A stretch of DNA of 64,000 nt from Foliamicus sp963666765 (GTDB lineage: Bacteria; Pseudomonadota; Gammaproteobacteria; Steroidobacterales; Foliamicaceae): contig OY762933.1 of assembly GCA_963666765.1 (NCBI GenBank), forward strand, positions 2,852,001 to 2,916,000. Direction: 5' to 3'. The notes beneath the pieces were generated by a model. That model had not been told where the DNA came from. It saw only the letters and a list, made by a program, of their open reading frames with translations, and did no database searches. How positions within the stretch are numbered: position 1 is the first letter of the stretch; the number at the start of each line of letters is the position of its first letter. Shown in pieces: positions 8,891 through 17,762 of this stretch. A program made the position numbers and the translations under genes.

Positions 8891-10123
8891 TCAACCCTTA
8901 TCCGCCGACTTGCCGAATCGCCTCTCCAGCGCCTCGTCGAGTTTTTGTCCCCGTAAATTCCTGGCCAGGATTTCCCCCGATTCGGCGTCCACCAGGAAGT
9001 TTGCCGGCACGCCTGTGACCCCGTAGGCCTCCGTTGCCGGATGATCTATGCCCATTCCCGCGTTGATCCAGGGCAGGTCCTCTTCCTCGGAGGCTTCCAC
9101 CCAATCTTCGCGCAGGTCGTCGACCGTGAACGAAAAGATCTCGAAGCCCCTGGGCCCGTAGCGTGCATATGCCCTTTTCATGTGCGGGATTTCCACCCGG
9201 CAGGGGCCGCACCAGGATGCCCAGAACTCCAGGAGAACGACTTCCTTGCCTTCAAGGGCGCCTGACACGCTCACAATTTCCCCGTCCAGGGTCGCCGCTT
9301 CAAAATCCCTGATCCGGGCGCCCGCGGCGAAAGATGCGACTTTGGCCTGATCGGCGGCATATGCCTCCTCAAGACCAAGGCTTTCGATAACCCATGGATC
9401 CTGCGGGATCATTTCCGCCAACTGGCGAACCGCCTCAGCGATCCACGCGCCCCGGTGCCAGGTGGACTGGATCGTGAGCTTGCGCGCCAGGGGATCCTCG
9501 TGGCCAAGGGCCACCTGCCGGCGACCCTGGTTCTCGACCCGAAGCAATTCCTGGAACAAAGCCCCCGACTTTGCCGCCCGTGCGTGGCGCTCCGCCTCGG
9601 TTTCGCCTTCCACATCGTCTGCCGTTCGCTGGTAGTCGTCCAGCAATTCAACATATTCCGGCGACAGGCGCCAGGAATTCACCACGATATCGTTGTAGTG
9701 TCCGTTTCGCACAACGAAGTCCGCCCGGCGGTCCATCTTCAGCATCAAATCACCGGGCTCCAGCACGAACGACCGTCCCTTGACCGGCGCCATGCGTTCG
9801 CCTTCCTTGCCGGTGGCGTTCAATATGTAGAAGTAAACGTTGCGCGGCGTGTCCACCGTTCCGTCAAGAAAGACCGTGCCGGCGACTATCGGGGCCTCCG
9901 CGACGATGTTCAGGCTGTCCCTGATATCGGCCGGACTGTCACCGGCGCCAGTTCCGGGTCCGGGCTCCCACAAGACGAAACTGCCGCTGTCGCAGACCGC
10001 GGAAAGGTCGCCGGTGATCGAATAGCGATTCGGATCGCCCGCCTGTCGGCCTTCCTTGTCCGGCTGCATGCAGCCCGCCACGGCCAGCGCGATCAACGCA
10101 GGAATCAGGCGGCGGCTTGTCAT
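8891..10123 (-). CDS. TlpA/ResA-like thioredoxin-fold lipoprotein
   Basis: A 410-residue protein starting at M-T-S-R-R-L; the frame is open further upstream but this start gives a clean lipoprotein signal with lipobox A-V-A-G-C (Cys18). The N-terminal half is a DUF4369-like beta domain followed by a helical stretch. The C-terminal about 150 residues are an AhpC/TlpA thioredoxin fold with W-A-S-W-C-G-P-C (active cysteines near 305 and 308) and the cis-proline motif G-V-P-A-N-F-L-V. It would act as a periplasmic, membrane-anchored disulfide reductase. The convergent DsbD-type gene is a natural electron donor. Its client (cytochrome maturation or other) is not shown. Confidence 0.82.
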   Translation of the reverse strand: MTSRRLIPALIALAVAGCMQPDKEGRQAGDPNRYSITGDLSAVCDSGSFVLWEPGPGTGAGDSPADIRDSLNIVAEAPIVAGTVFLDGTVDTPRNVYFYILNATGKEGERMAPVKGRSFVLEPGDLMLKMDRRADFVVRNGHYNDIVVNSWRLSPEYVELLDDYQRTADDVEGETEAERHARAAKSGALFQELLRVENQGRRQVALGHEDPLARKLTIQSTWHRGAWIAEAVRQLAEMIPQDPWVIESLGLEEAYAADQAKVASFAAGARIRDFEAATLDGEIVSVSGALEGKEVVLLEFWASWCGPCRVEIPHMKRAYARYGPRGFEIFSFTVDDLREDWVEASEEEDLPWINAGMGIDHPATEAYGVTGVPANFLVDAESGEILARNLRGQKLDEALERRFGKSADKG

Positions 10124-10189
10124 TGTCGTTTGTCGTTGCAGGCGGGCCGTCCTCGCTCCCCCTCCGGTGGGCGGGGACACTCGCCGTCA

Positions 10190-11074
10190 CTACATGAAGT
10201 TCGCGCGGTACCAGTCGTTGACGTCGTCGCCGGTGGTGAACCACACGCCTTCGTGCTTCGTCATATAGCGGAAAGCGCGCGCCAGGTGCTTGAACTTGTT
10301 CGGCTGGCCCACCCAGAAAGTGTGCAGGCATATGGGCATGCAGCGGGCGTTGGTCGCGCCTTCCTCGTACAGGACGTCGAACTGGTCGATGATCATGTCG
10401 CCGAAGGCCTCGGACGATACGCCCACATTGCCGAACGCCGGAATGTCGTTCAGTTCCACGGTGTAAGGCACCGCAATCAGGTTGTTCTTTGGCGTGTTGA
10501 AACGGAAAGGGTGGTCGTCGGCGGTGTAGTCGCACAGATACTCCACGCCGAACTCTTCCAGCAACCGAGGCGTGTTGTCGGTGTGGGTAAGGAAGGGACT
10601 CAGCCAGCCCTTGGTGGGCCTGCCGATCGTCTCCTCCATGGCGGTCAGCACGGCACTCAGTATCTCCCGCTCGCGGTCCTCGTCGATGTTGCTGATGAAG
10701 TTGGCGGGGGCGTTGTTGACGCCGTGGCCGATCCAGGCCCAGTTGCGCGCCATGCCTTCCTCAAGAATGCGCGGGTATTCGCGGATAATTTCGGAGTTCA
10801 GACAGACGGTCGCGCGGGCATTGCATTCGTCCAGCAGGTCGGTCATGCGCCACAGTCCGACACGGTTGCCGTAGTCCCGCCAGCCGTAGTTCAGCGGGTC
10901 CGGATTGAATTGCTGGGTTCCCGGAACCAGCGCGGTGCCGGGTATGTCGGCCGGGAAATGCTCGATGTTCAGGTAGGGCATTACCGCTACGCGGGCCCCG
11001 TCGGGCAGCCTGAACGGTTCGCGGTCGATCAGCGGCACGTAATCGTAGTGCCGGGATTGGGTCAGGTTCGCCAT
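10190..11074 (-). CDS. Polysaccharide deacetylase-family hydrolase
   Basis: A 294-residue protein with a strong GAGGAGA ribosome site six bases before ATG 11074. It has the NodB-type barrel outline of the PuuE/allantoinase-like branch: V-A-V-M-P-Y-L-N-I-E-H-F, then G-L-W-R-M-T-D-L-L-D-E, an I-G-H-G-V-N-N segment and a late C-L-H-T-F-W-V-G-Q-P-N-K-F. This branch often acts on small ureides, imides or amidated metabolites, not polymers. There is no signal peptide, so it is cytosolic. It is transcribed after an isochorismatase-family amidohydrolase with a 47-bp gap, and the pair probably forms one catabolic step series. The substrate is unknown. Confidence 0.75.
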   Translation of the reverse strand: MANLTQSRHYDYVPLIDREPFRLPDGARVAVMPYLNIEHFPADIPGTALVPGTQQFNPDPLNYGWRDYGNRVGLWRMTDLLDECNARATVCLNSEIIREYPRILEEGMARNWAWIGHGVNNAPANFISNIDEDREREILSAVLTAMEETIGRPTKGWLSPFLTHTDNTPRLLEEFGVEYLCDYTADDHPFRFNTPKNNLIAVPYTVELNDIPAFGNVGVSSEAFGDMIIDQFDVLYEEGATNARCMPICLHTFWVGQPNKFKHLARAFRYMTKHEGVWFTTGDDVNDWYRANFM

Positions 11075-11121
11075 TTTGGTCTCCTCAGTATGGGTTTCTT
11101 GGCTGAAGCGGGTTTGCGCGG

Positions 11122-11751
11122 CTACAGCCCCTGCAGGTATTCCAGCGCTTCGGCCTTGGACACCACATCGCCGTACTTGGCGTGGATATCGAAGAGGTTG
11201 GCCTCGTGCGGACCGTCGTGGCGGTCGCCGACGCATTCGCGGACCACGATCGGACGGTAGCCGTGCTGGACCGCATCGACGGCCGACGCGCGGATGCAGC
11301 CGGAGGTGGTGCAGCCCAGAATGATGAGCGTGTCCGCACCCCTGGCAGCCAGGATGGATGAAAGGCTGGTGCCGAAGAAGCAGCTTGCGTAGTTCTTGGT
11401 CAGCACCGTTTCTTCATCCGGTGGCGCGACTTCGTCGCAGAACTCCGAATACAGGTTGCCGGGCACCAGGTCCTTGAGCACCGGGGCCTTCAGCGTCCAG
11501 ACGCCGCCGTCCTCGTAATTCGTGGGGTTATAGAGAACCCGGGTGTGGATCACCGGCACGCCCTTGGCGCGGGCGGCCTCAATCACATCGGGGACCTCTT
11601 TCAGGCAAGCCACTACGCCAGGTGCATAAAGCGGCGAACCCTCGGTCGTATAGCCCTTCAGCAGGTCGATAACGATAACGACCGGCGTCTTGCCGAAGCC
11701 GAGACGATTGTCCCAGACGCCCGCGTAGTTTGTGTCGGCAGTGTGCGCCAT
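11122..11751 (-). CDS. Isochorismatase-family cysteine hydrolase
   Basis: A 209-residue protein starting M-A-H-T-A-D with a GAGGGG ribosome site upstream. The alpha/beta cysteine hydrolase triad is visible: Asp in V-I-V-I-D-L-L-K-G-Y, Lys in V-L-T-K-N-Y-A-S-C-F-F-G-T, and the nucleophilic Cys in G-C-T-T-S-G-C-I-R-A-S-A-V-D-A. The last motif resembles N-carbamoylsarcosine amidase and related ring-opening or carbamoyl hydrolases. It is first of two same-strand genes, followed by the deacetylase-family hydrolase, which suggests successive hydrolysis of a nitrogenous metabolite. The family is sure; the substrate is inferred only in outline. Confidence 0.82.
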   Translation of the reverse strand: MAHTADTNYAGVWDNRLGFGKTPVVIVIDLLKGYTTEGSPLYAPGVVACLKEVPDVIEAARAKGVPVIHTRVLYNPTNYEDGGVWTLKAPVLKDLVPGNLYSEFCDEVAPPDEETVLTKNYASCFFGTSLSSILAARGADTLIILGCTTSGCIRASAVDAVQHGYRPIVVRECVGDRHDGPHEANLFDIHAKYGDVVSKAEALEYLQGL

Positions 11752-11896
11752 GATGATTTCCCCTCTTGCCAAGCGTTTCCCGGTTGCCGATGCGCTGAAC
11801 CTCCTGGGGTTGCATGGAGTTCGGCTGCCGCGGCAAGGCCGAATAGTATCACCGGTATTGCGTGCGCCGCGCGCGCACCGCATGCACCTGAGTGTT

Positions 11897-11920
11897 GCGC
11901 CTGACCGGGTTGTCAGGCGC
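11897..11920 (-). terminator. Hairpin downstream of carbonic anhydrase
   Basis: GCGCCTGAC and its exact complement form a nine-pair stem with a six-base loop, just past the end of the carbonic anhydrase gene on its strand. A second GC-rich inverted repeat (GCCGGCTAGCCAGCCGG region) lies between it and the stop codon. There is no U-tract, so this is a weak terminator call. The remaining bases 11752-11953 hold nothing else I can identify. Confidence 0.35.
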
Positions 11921-11953
11921 GGCCGGCCGGACCGGCTGGCTAGCCGGCCTCCA

Positions 11954-12454
11954 TTACAGGACTTCTTCCAGCAGCCCCGTCTTGACGTGATAGACGAAGC
12001 CGCGGATCTTGTCCTTTACCGGGATGAAGGGGCATGCCTGGATGCGGCGAATCGACTGGCGCACGTTGTCCTCAAGATGCGGGAACGCCTCCAGCGCGAA
12101 TGAGGGACGAAGACCGGTGTCCGCTTCGATCGAGTCCTTCACGTCGTCGTCGCGGAAGGTCAGCATTCCGCAGTCCGTATGCTGAACGAGAATGATCTCC
12201 CGGGTGCCGAGCAGGCGCTGCGAAATGACCAGCGAGCGGAGCACGTCATCGGTTACCACGCCCCCGGCGTTGCGGATCACATGCGCATCGCCCTCCGAGA
12301 GGCCGAGCATCTTTCCGGTCTCGATGCGGGCGTCCATGCACGCGACAACGGCGGCCTTGCGCCCCGGCGGCAGCGGCACGTCGGCCTTGTCAAAGTCGCG
12401 GGAGTAGCGCTTGTTGTTTTCGATGCAGTAATCTGCAAAAGTGCTGGCGGTCAT
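11954..12454 (-). CDS. Beta-class carbonic anhydrase
   Basis: A 166-residue enzyme interconverting CO2 and bicarbonate. The zinc ligands and catalytic dyad are visible: C39-x-D41-x-R43 (A-C-M-D-A-R) and H92-x-x-C95 (Q-H-T-D-C-G), with the family segment V-I-R-N-A-G-G between. The short length and the lack of the long C-terminal part place it with the small (about 165-residue) beta enzymes of the Rv1284 kind. It is cytosolic and alone on its strand, next to the divergent initiator tRNA operon. The start ATG at 12454 is the natural one. Confidence 0.9.
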   Translation of the reverse strand: MTASTFADYCIENNKRYSRDFDKADVPLPPGRKAAVVACMDARIETGKMLGLSEGDAHVIRNAGGVVTDDVLRSLVISQRLLGTREIILVQHTDCGMLTFRDDDVKDSIEADTGLRPSFALEAFPHLEDNVRQSIRRIQACPFIPVKDKIRGFVYHVKTGLLEEVL

Positions 12455-12606
12455 TAGGGGGATACCTCAGCTACGGCTTCTGTGTGTCGCGGACCGGAAG
12501 TTTACAGTATTTTGCCTACCCTGCGACCGCCGGTTCGGTGCGGAAAGCACCTCTGGATATCGCGCCGCAGGCGACGTTTCCGGGCGACTCAAAAGCCGTT
12601 TTCCTG

Positions 12607-12612
12607 TATAAT
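12607..12612 (+). promoter_or_regulatory. -10 box of the tRNA-rimP-nusA operon
   Basis: A perfect TATAAT lies 15 bases before the first base of the initiator tRNA, the correct distance for transcription starting just ahead of it. The -35 region is poor. This is the only consensus-like -10 before the operon and probably its main promoter. Confidence 0.55.
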
Positions 12613-12627
12613 TATCCGTCTCGCGGT

Positions 12628-12704
12628 TGCGGGGTGGAGCAGTCAGGCAGCTCGTCGGGCTCATAACCCGAAGGTCACAGGTTCAAATCCTGTCCCCGCT
12701 ACCA
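12628..12704 (+). tRNA. metY: Initiator tRNA-fMet (CAT)
   Basis: A 77-base cloverleaf including encoded CCA. It carries the CAT anticodon in the loop CTCATAA, three G-C pairs in the anticodon stem (GGG/CCC, the initiator hallmark), the T-loop GGTTCAAATCC, and an acceptor stem whose first base (T) does not pair with base 72 (T), another initiator hallmark. Placement directly before rimP-nusA-infB matches the metY operon of gammaproteobacteria, which ties initiator tRNA supply to IF2 and NusA. Confidence 0.95.
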
Positions 12705-12720
12705 CTTTGGTTTTGCGACG

Positions 12721-12740
12721 GCCCCGCGAGGGGCTTTTTT
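12721..12740 (+). terminator. Intrinsic terminator between tRNA and rimP
   Basis: GCCCC-GCGA-GGGGC forms a five-pair stem with a four-base loop, followed by TTTTTT at 12735-12740. The rimP ATG follows four bases later. It would release the short tRNA transcript and let only a fraction of polymerases enter rimP-nusA-infB, so it may act as an attenuator for NusA and IF2. Confidence 0.65.
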
Positions 12741-12744
12741 GTGC

Positions 12745-13221
12745 ATGGCAAACATGATTCTGGACAGGTTGAACGGACTGCTGGCGCCCTGCGTGGAGGC
12801 GATGGGGTACGAATTGGCGGACCTGGAGCTGAAACGCGAGCGCCGCGGCCAGGTGCTGCGCCTTTTTATCGACCAGGACGCGGGAATCGGCCTTGCCGAT
12901 TGCGAGCGGGTGAGCGGCCAGGTCAGCGCCCTGCTCGATGTCGAGGACCCGATACCGGGGCACTACAACCTGGAAGTCTCATCGCCCGGCCTGGACCGCA
13001 GGCTGGCAAAGCCCGAACATTTTGACCGTTTTGCGGGGCGCCGGATTCACGTGAGAATGCGCAGCCAGCATCTCGGCCGGAGGAATTTCGGCGGCACGCT
13101 GCTGGCGCGCGAAGGGGATGTCATCGAGCTGGACGTCAACGACGGGACCGGCAAGGTTCAGCTGAACCTCGAAGACATCTTCGTGGCGAGGCTGGCGCCT
13201 GATATTCGCTTCGAGGACTGA
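12745..13221 (+). CDS. rimP: Ribosome maturation factor RimP
   Basis: A 158-residue protein (from M-A-N-M-I-L-D-R-L; a second ATG lies three codons later) with both family parts: the N-terminal alpha/beta domain (M-G-Y-E-L-A-D-L-E and L-R-L-F-I-D-Q-D) and the signature V-E-D-P-I-P-G-H-Y-N-L-E-V-S-S-P-G-L-D-R, followed by a small Sm-like barrel. RimP helps assemble the 30S subunit. It is the first protein gene of the tRNA-rimP-nusA-infB-rbfA operon, three bases before nusA. Normal length. Confidence 0.95.
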   Translation: MANMILDRLNGLLAPCVEAMGYELADLELKRERRGQVLRLFIDQDAGIGLADCERVSGQVSALLDVEDPIPGHYNLEVSSPGLDRRLAKPEHFDRFAGRRIHVRMRSQHLGRRNFGGTLLAREGDVIELDVNDGTGKVQLNLEDIFVARLAPDIRFED

Positions 13222-13224
13222 CCG

Positions 13225-14763
13225 GTGTTTGGCAGCAAGGAAATTCTTGAGGCCGTGGAGCTTCTGTCCAATGAGAAGGCCATCAACAAGGACGTGGTCT
13301 TTTCCGCCGTGGAAGCGGGACTGGCGGCCGCGCGCCGCCGACTGCTCGCCGAAGACGTGGAGATTCGCGTCGCCATCGACCGTCACACCGGCGAGCAGGA
13401 GTATTTTCGCCAGTGGGAGGTCATGGAAGAAGACGCCGAAGATATCGAGGCGCCCACGCGCCAGCTGCGCCTCAGCGAGGCCCAGCGCATTGATCCCGAA
13501 GCGGAGCCCGGCGGCGTCGTGGAAAAGCCCATAGACGGAATGGACCTGGGCCATATCGGCGCCTATACGGCAAAGCACGTCATCAACCAGAAAGTGCGCG
13601 AAGCCGAGCGTGCGCTTATTCAGGAACGCTATCAGGGCCGCATAGGCGAATTGCTGAGCGGCGTAGTCAAGCGCGTTGATCGCAACGGCGTTTACGTGGA
13701 CCTGGGAGGCGGCGTCGAGGGTTTTGTGCCGCGCGAACACATGATTCCGAGAGAGCCGATTCGGCCCCAGGACCGGGTCAAGGGTCTGCTCTACGAGGTG
13801 GCTACCGAGACCCGCGGCCCGCAACTGAAGCTCACCCGCACCAGCCCGGAATTTCTCATGGCCCTGTTCAACGTGGAAGTTCCGGAAGTGGGTCAGGGCC
13901 TGATCGAGATCCTGGGCGCGGCGCGCGATCCGGGTGCGCGCGCGAAGATCGCCGTTCGTTCCCGGGAACCCAGGATCGACCCGGTGGGCGCCTGCGTGGG
14001 CATGCGCGGATCGCGCGTGCAGGCCGTCACCAACGAAATCGCGGGCGAGCGGGTGGACATTATCCTGTGGGACGAGAACCCGGCGCAGTTCGTGGTCAAC
14101 GCGATGTCGCCGGCCGATGTCGTGCAGATCATGGTGGATGAGGACCACCGCCGGATGGACATCGCCGTGTCCGAATCCATGGTGTCTCAGGCAATCGGCC
14201 GCGGCGGACAGAACATACGCCTGGCCAGCCGCCTGACCGGCTGGGAGTTGAACGCCATGACTCCCGCCGAGATCGAATCGAAAATCGAAGGGGAAAACCG
14301 GCAGCTGATCGAAATGTTCCGGGAACAACTGTCGGTGGGCGAAGATGTCGCCCAGGTGCTCGTGGACGAAGGAATCACCGACCTCGAAGGCATCGCCTAC
14401 TCCCCGGTCTCCGAGCTTTACGCGATTGAGGAATTTGACGAGCAGCTGGTGGACCAGTTGCGCGGCCGGGCGCGCGACGTGCTGCTCATGGATGCCCTGA
14501 GCCGCGAAGAGGAAATGGAACAGGCTACCCCGGCCGACGACCTCTTCGAAGTGGAAGGCATGACTCGCGCGCTCGCTTACTCGCTGGCCAGTCAGGGCGT
14601 TTCCACCCGCGAGGACCTGGCCTGGGAGGAAGCCGACTACCTGGCCGAGCATGTTGAAGACCTGAGTGAAGAGACTGCCGGTCAACTGATCATGGCGGCG
14701 CGCGCGCCGTGGTTTGCCGAGCAGGAGGAAGCGCAGGAGGAAGCGCAGGCGGAAAATGACTGA
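13225..14763 (+). CDS. nusA: Transcription termination/antitermination factor NusA
   Basis: A 512-residue protein starting at GTG 13225. In order: N-terminal RNA-polymerase-binding domain (about 1-125), S1 domain (G-E-L-L-S-G-V-V-K-R-V near 135-200), two KH domains (V-G-A-C-V-G-M-R-G-S-R near 250 and I-G-R-G-G-Q-N-I-R-L near 325), then two C-terminal acidic repeats as in gammaproteobacteria. It binds RNA polymerase and nascent RNA to control pausing, termination and antitermination. It overlaps infB by eight bases, so the two are translationally coupled. The terminator after the upstream tRNA gives a plausible route for feedback by NusA itself. Confidence 0.97.
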   Translation: MFGSKEILEAVELLSNEKAINKDVVFSAVEAGLAAARRRLLAEDVEIRVAIDRHTGEQEYFRQWEVMEEDAEDIEAPTRQLRLSEAQRIDPEAEPGGVVEKPIDGMDLGHIGAYTAKHVINQKVREAERALIQERYQGRIGELLSGVVKRVDRNGVYVDLGGGVEGFVPREHMIPREPIRPQDRVKGLLYEVATETRGPQLKLTRTSPEFLMALFNVEVPEVGQGLIEILGAARDPGARAKIAVRSREPRIDPVGACVGMRGSRVQAVTNEIAGERVDIILWDENPAQFVVNAMSPADVVQIMVDEDHRRMDIAVSESMVSQAIGRGGQNIRLASRLTGWELNAMTPAEIESKIEGENRQLIEMFREQLSVGEDVAQVLVDEGITDLEGIAYSPVSELYAIEEFDEQLVDQLRGRARDVLLMDALSREEEMEQATPADDLFEVEGMTRALAYSLASQGVSTREDLAWEEADYLAEHVEDLSEETAGQLIMAARAPWFAEQEEAQEEAQAEND

Positions 14764-17356
14764 CCTGACTGTCGCCAAACTTGCCGAGAACCTCAAGGTG
14801 CCGGTGGAGCACCTGATGGACCAGCTCGAGCGCGCCGGGCACAGCTTCGACGACGCCAGTCAGACAGTGCCGGACGTGGCCCGCGAAGAATTGCTGGCCT
14901 TCCTTCGCAGCCGTCACGGCCACGGCGGGTCCTCGACCAAGGACTCCGCGGTACCTCGCGAAATCAGCATTACCCGCCGCGAATCCGTGGAGGTGGTGCA
15001 GGTTGACCAGGGCCGCCGCCGCGCCGTTCAGGTGGATTTTCGGCGTAAGCGCAAGTTCGTAAACCGCGCGGCGCTGGAGCGCGAGGCCCTTGCGCGGCGC
15101 CAGGAAGAGGAGGCGCGCAGGCTGGAAAAGGAAAGCCAGGCCGCAAGGGAAGCCGAGGCCAAGGAGAAAGAGAGGCAGCTTGCCGAGGAGGAGGAGCGCA
15201 AGGAGAAGGAGCAGGCGCAACAGGAGCAGGCGCAACAGGAGGAGGCGCGACAGGCGGAGGCGCAGGCCGAGGAGGAAGCCAAGAAGCAGGCCGAGCAGGA
15301 GACCGAGCAGGAGGCCGAGCAGGAACAGGCGCGGGAACAGGCTCGCCTGGAGAGGGAGGAGGCCGAACGCCTGGCGGAAGAGAAGCGCAGGGCGGAGGCG
15401 GCGCAGGCCGCCCGGGTCCGCGAAGCGGCCGCTCGCAAGCAATCGAAGGTTTCGAAGGTCGCGCGCCCGAGAAAGGCGCCGCCGAGGGAAGAACTGCACG
15501 TCGCCGCCAACGTTCGCCCGCGCCGCACGCGTCGCCGCAAGGCAAGGCGCCATGCGACTGCCAAGGTGGAGAACGTCAACGCTTTTGTGCGGCCGGCCGC
15601 GCCCGTCGTGCGTACGGTGGAAGTTCCCGATTCGATCACCGTTTCCGATCTGGCGCGCCAGATGGCGGTCGGCGCGGAGAAAGTAATCGCCAAGCTCATG
15701 CAGGAAGGCGTGCTGGCCGGCATCAACGATTCCCTGGACCAGACTACGGCGATGATCATCGTCGAAGCCATGGGCCACGAAGTTGTCGCCCAGGCCGAGA
15801 CGAGCGAAGAGACGGTACTGCTTCAGCGGGCGGTGACGATTTCGGGGGAGGAGGAGCCGCGGGATCCGGTGGTCACCATCATGGGTCACGTCGACCACGG
15901 CAAGACATCGCTGCTCGATTACATGCGCAGCAGCAGTATTGCCGGTTCCGAAGCGGGCGGCATCACCCAGCACATCGGCGCTTACCGGGTGCAATCGGGC
16001 GACAGTGCGATTACCTTCCTGGATACGCCCGGCCACGCGGCCTTTACCGCGATGCGCGCCCGGGGCGCCCGCCTGACCGACATCGTCATCCTGGTCATAG
16101 CCGCCGACGACGGCGTGAAGCCGCAGACCGAGGAGGCAATCAAGCACGCGCAGGCAGCCGGGGTGCCTATCGTGGTTGCGATAAACAAGATCGACCGGGA
16201 AGACGCAGACCCCACCCAGGTGCGCAACCAGCTCAATGTCCTGGGCCTGGCGCCCGAAGAGTACGGCGGCGATACGCAGGTCGCGGAGATTTCGGCCCTT
16301 ACGGGCGCGGGCATCGACGATCTGCTGGAGAAAGTGCTGCTGCAGGCGGATTTGCTGGAACTCGAGGCGAAGCGCAAGGGCGGCGCGCGCGGTGTGGTGA
16401 TTGAATCGACCGTAGAAACCGGCCGGGGCCCGGTAACCACGCTGTTGGTGACGGAGGGGCGCCTGCGCAAGGGAAACATACTGCTGGCAGGCTCGGAGTA
16501 CGGGCGGGTTCAGTCGTTGCGCGACGAGAGCGGCAAGCAGATCGAACAGGCCACGCCTTCCGTGCCGGTCGTCGTGCAGGGACTCTCCGGTGCGCCGGAG
16601 GCCGGCCAGGACGCGGTCGTGTTTCCGTCGGAGCGCTATGCCCGGGAACTGGCCGAATGGCGCGCCCGCGCCACCCGCGAGCAACAACTGGCGCAACGCA
16701 AGGGCCAGCCGGCTTTCTCCGGCGCATTTCCCGGCGAAGACGAGACCAAGACCGTGCGCCTGTTGGTCAAGGCTGACGTGCGCGGCAGCGTCGAGGCGCT
16801 GTGCGACGCACTTGGGCGCCTGGGCCGCGAGGAAGTGGAGGTGGAACTCGTGTCGTCGGGCGTCGGCGGCATAACCGAATCCGACATCAACCTGGCGGCA
16901 ACTTCCGAGGCTTCGGTAATCGGCTTCAACGTGCGACTGGATCCCGCCGGACAGCAGGCACGCAAGGCCACCGGCGTGGAGGTGCGCTATTACAGCGTGA
17001 TCTACGAAGTCCTCGATGACGTTCAGGAAGTCGTCAAGGGCCAACTGGCGCCGGTGATGCGCGAGTCCATCGTGGGCAATGCCGAGGTTCGCGAAGTGTT
17101 TCATTCACCGAAATTCGGCGACATCGCCGGCTGCCTTGTGACCGACGGCCTGGTGAAACGCAACAATCCCATTCGCGTCCTGCGGGATGCCGTGGTGATA
17201 TTCGAAGGCGAACTGGAGTCCCTGCGCCGGTTCAAGGACGATGTCGAGCAGGTTCGCGCCGGAACCGAATGCGGTATCGGCGTGCGCAACTACAAGGATG
17301 TGCGCGAAGGCGACGTCATCGAGTGTTTCGAGAGCGTGGAGGAGGCCAGGACCTGA
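14756..17356 (+). CDS. infB: Translation initiation factor IF-2
   Basis: An 866-residue GTPase that places fMet-tRNA on the 30S subunit. ATG 14756, giving M-T-D-L-T-V-A-K-L-A, is the start because homology begins there; it overlaps nusA by eight bases. An IF2-N domain (about 1-50) is followed by a long charged, glutamine/glutamate/arginine-rich helix (about 110-245), a second IF2-N-like module, then the G domain with G-H-V-D-H-G-K-T-S, D-T-P-G-H-A-A-F and N-K-I-D, and domains II-IV with C2 at the end. The charged linker is low complexity at DNA level and gives long meaningless frames on the other strand. Confidence 0.97.
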   Translation: MTDLTVAKLAENLKVPVEHLMDQLERAGHSFDDASQTVPDVAREELLAFLRSRHGHGGSSTKDSAVPREISITRRESVEVVQVDQGRRRAVQVDFRRKRKFVNRAALEREALARRQEEEARRLEKESQAAREAEAKEKERQLAEEEERKEKEQAQQEQAQQEEARQAEAQAEEEAKKQAEQETEQEAEQEQAREQARLEREEAERLAEEKRRAEAAQAARVREAAARKQSKVSKVARPRKAPPREELHVAANVRPRRTRRRKARRHATAKVENVNAFVRPAAPVVRTVEVPDSITVSDLARQMAVGAEKVIAKLMQEGVLAGINDSLDQTTAMIIVEAMGHEVVAQAETSEETVLLQRAVTISGEEEPRDPVVTIMGHVDHGKTSLLDYMRSSSIAGSEAGGITQHIGAYRVQSGDSAITFLDTPGHAAFTAMRARGARLTDIVILVIAADDGVKPQTEEAIKHAQAAGVPIVVAINKIDREDADPTQVRNQLNVLGLAPEEYGGDTQVAEISALTGAGIDDLLEKVLLQADLLELEAKRKGGARGVVIESTVETGRGPVTTLLVTEGRLRKGNILLAGSEYGRVQSLRDESGKQIEQATPSVPVVVQGLSGAPEAGQDAVVFPSERYARELAEWRARATREQQLAQRKGQPAFSGAFPGEDETKTVRLLVKADVRGSVEALCDALGRLGREEVEVELVSSGVGGITESDINLAATSEASVIGFNVRLDPAGQQARKATGVEVRYYSVIYEVLDDVQEVVKGQLAPVMRESIVGNAEVREVFHSPKFGDIAGCLVTDGLVKRNNPIRVLRDAVVIFEGELESLRRFKDDVEQVRAGTECGIGVRNYKDVREGDVIECFESVEEART

Positions 17357-17399
17357 TAGGCCCCCGCACCGGAGTAGCTGGACACAGCTGCTGACGGAC

Positions 17400-17762
17400 G
17401 TGCCCCGCGAATTCACACGCGCGCAAAGACTGTCCACACGGGCGCTGCGCGTTTTCGCCACCATGACGTATTCGGAACTGCGCGACCCGCGGCTGAGCGG
17501 AGTGCAGTTCACTCACGTTGCGTTCTCCCCGGACCTGAGCGTCTGCCGCGTCTGGTATCTCCCCGGGGCCGCCGGCGAGGAAACGACCGCCGCCTCGCTC
17601 AAGGCCGCCGGCGGTTACATGCGCAAGCGCCTCGGCGATTCCTTTCGACTTCGCCGGCAGCCGGAATTGCGGTTCGTGCCTGACGAGAGCGTGGCCAGGG
17701 GCAAGGCGCTGGAGGGCCTGATCGAGGACGCCGTGCGCAGGGACCGGGCGGCCCGGGAGTGA
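17400..17762 (+). CDS. rbfA: 30S ribosome-binding factor RbfA
   Basis: A 120-residue protein that binds free 30S subunits and helps mature the 16S rRNA 5' end; it matters most in the cold. The start is GTG 17400 (V-P-R-E-F-T-R-A-Q-R-L), matching the family start; the frame is open upstream into infB but those residues are out of family. The KH-like core includes L-R-D-P-R-L-S-G-V-Q-F-T-H and the C-terminal basic R-F-V-P-D-E-S. Its stop overlaps the truB start (GTGA), so translation is coupled. Confidence 0.92.
   Translation: MPREFTRAQRLSTRALRVFATMTYSELRDPRLSGVQFTHVAFSPDLSVCRVWYLPGAAGEETTAASLKAAGGYMRKRLGDSFRLRRQPELRFVPDESVARGKALEGLIEDAVRRDRAARE

Noticed and set aside
14690..17104. An 804-codon antisense frame over infB
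   Set aside because: It comes from the charged low-complexity region of IF2 read backwards.
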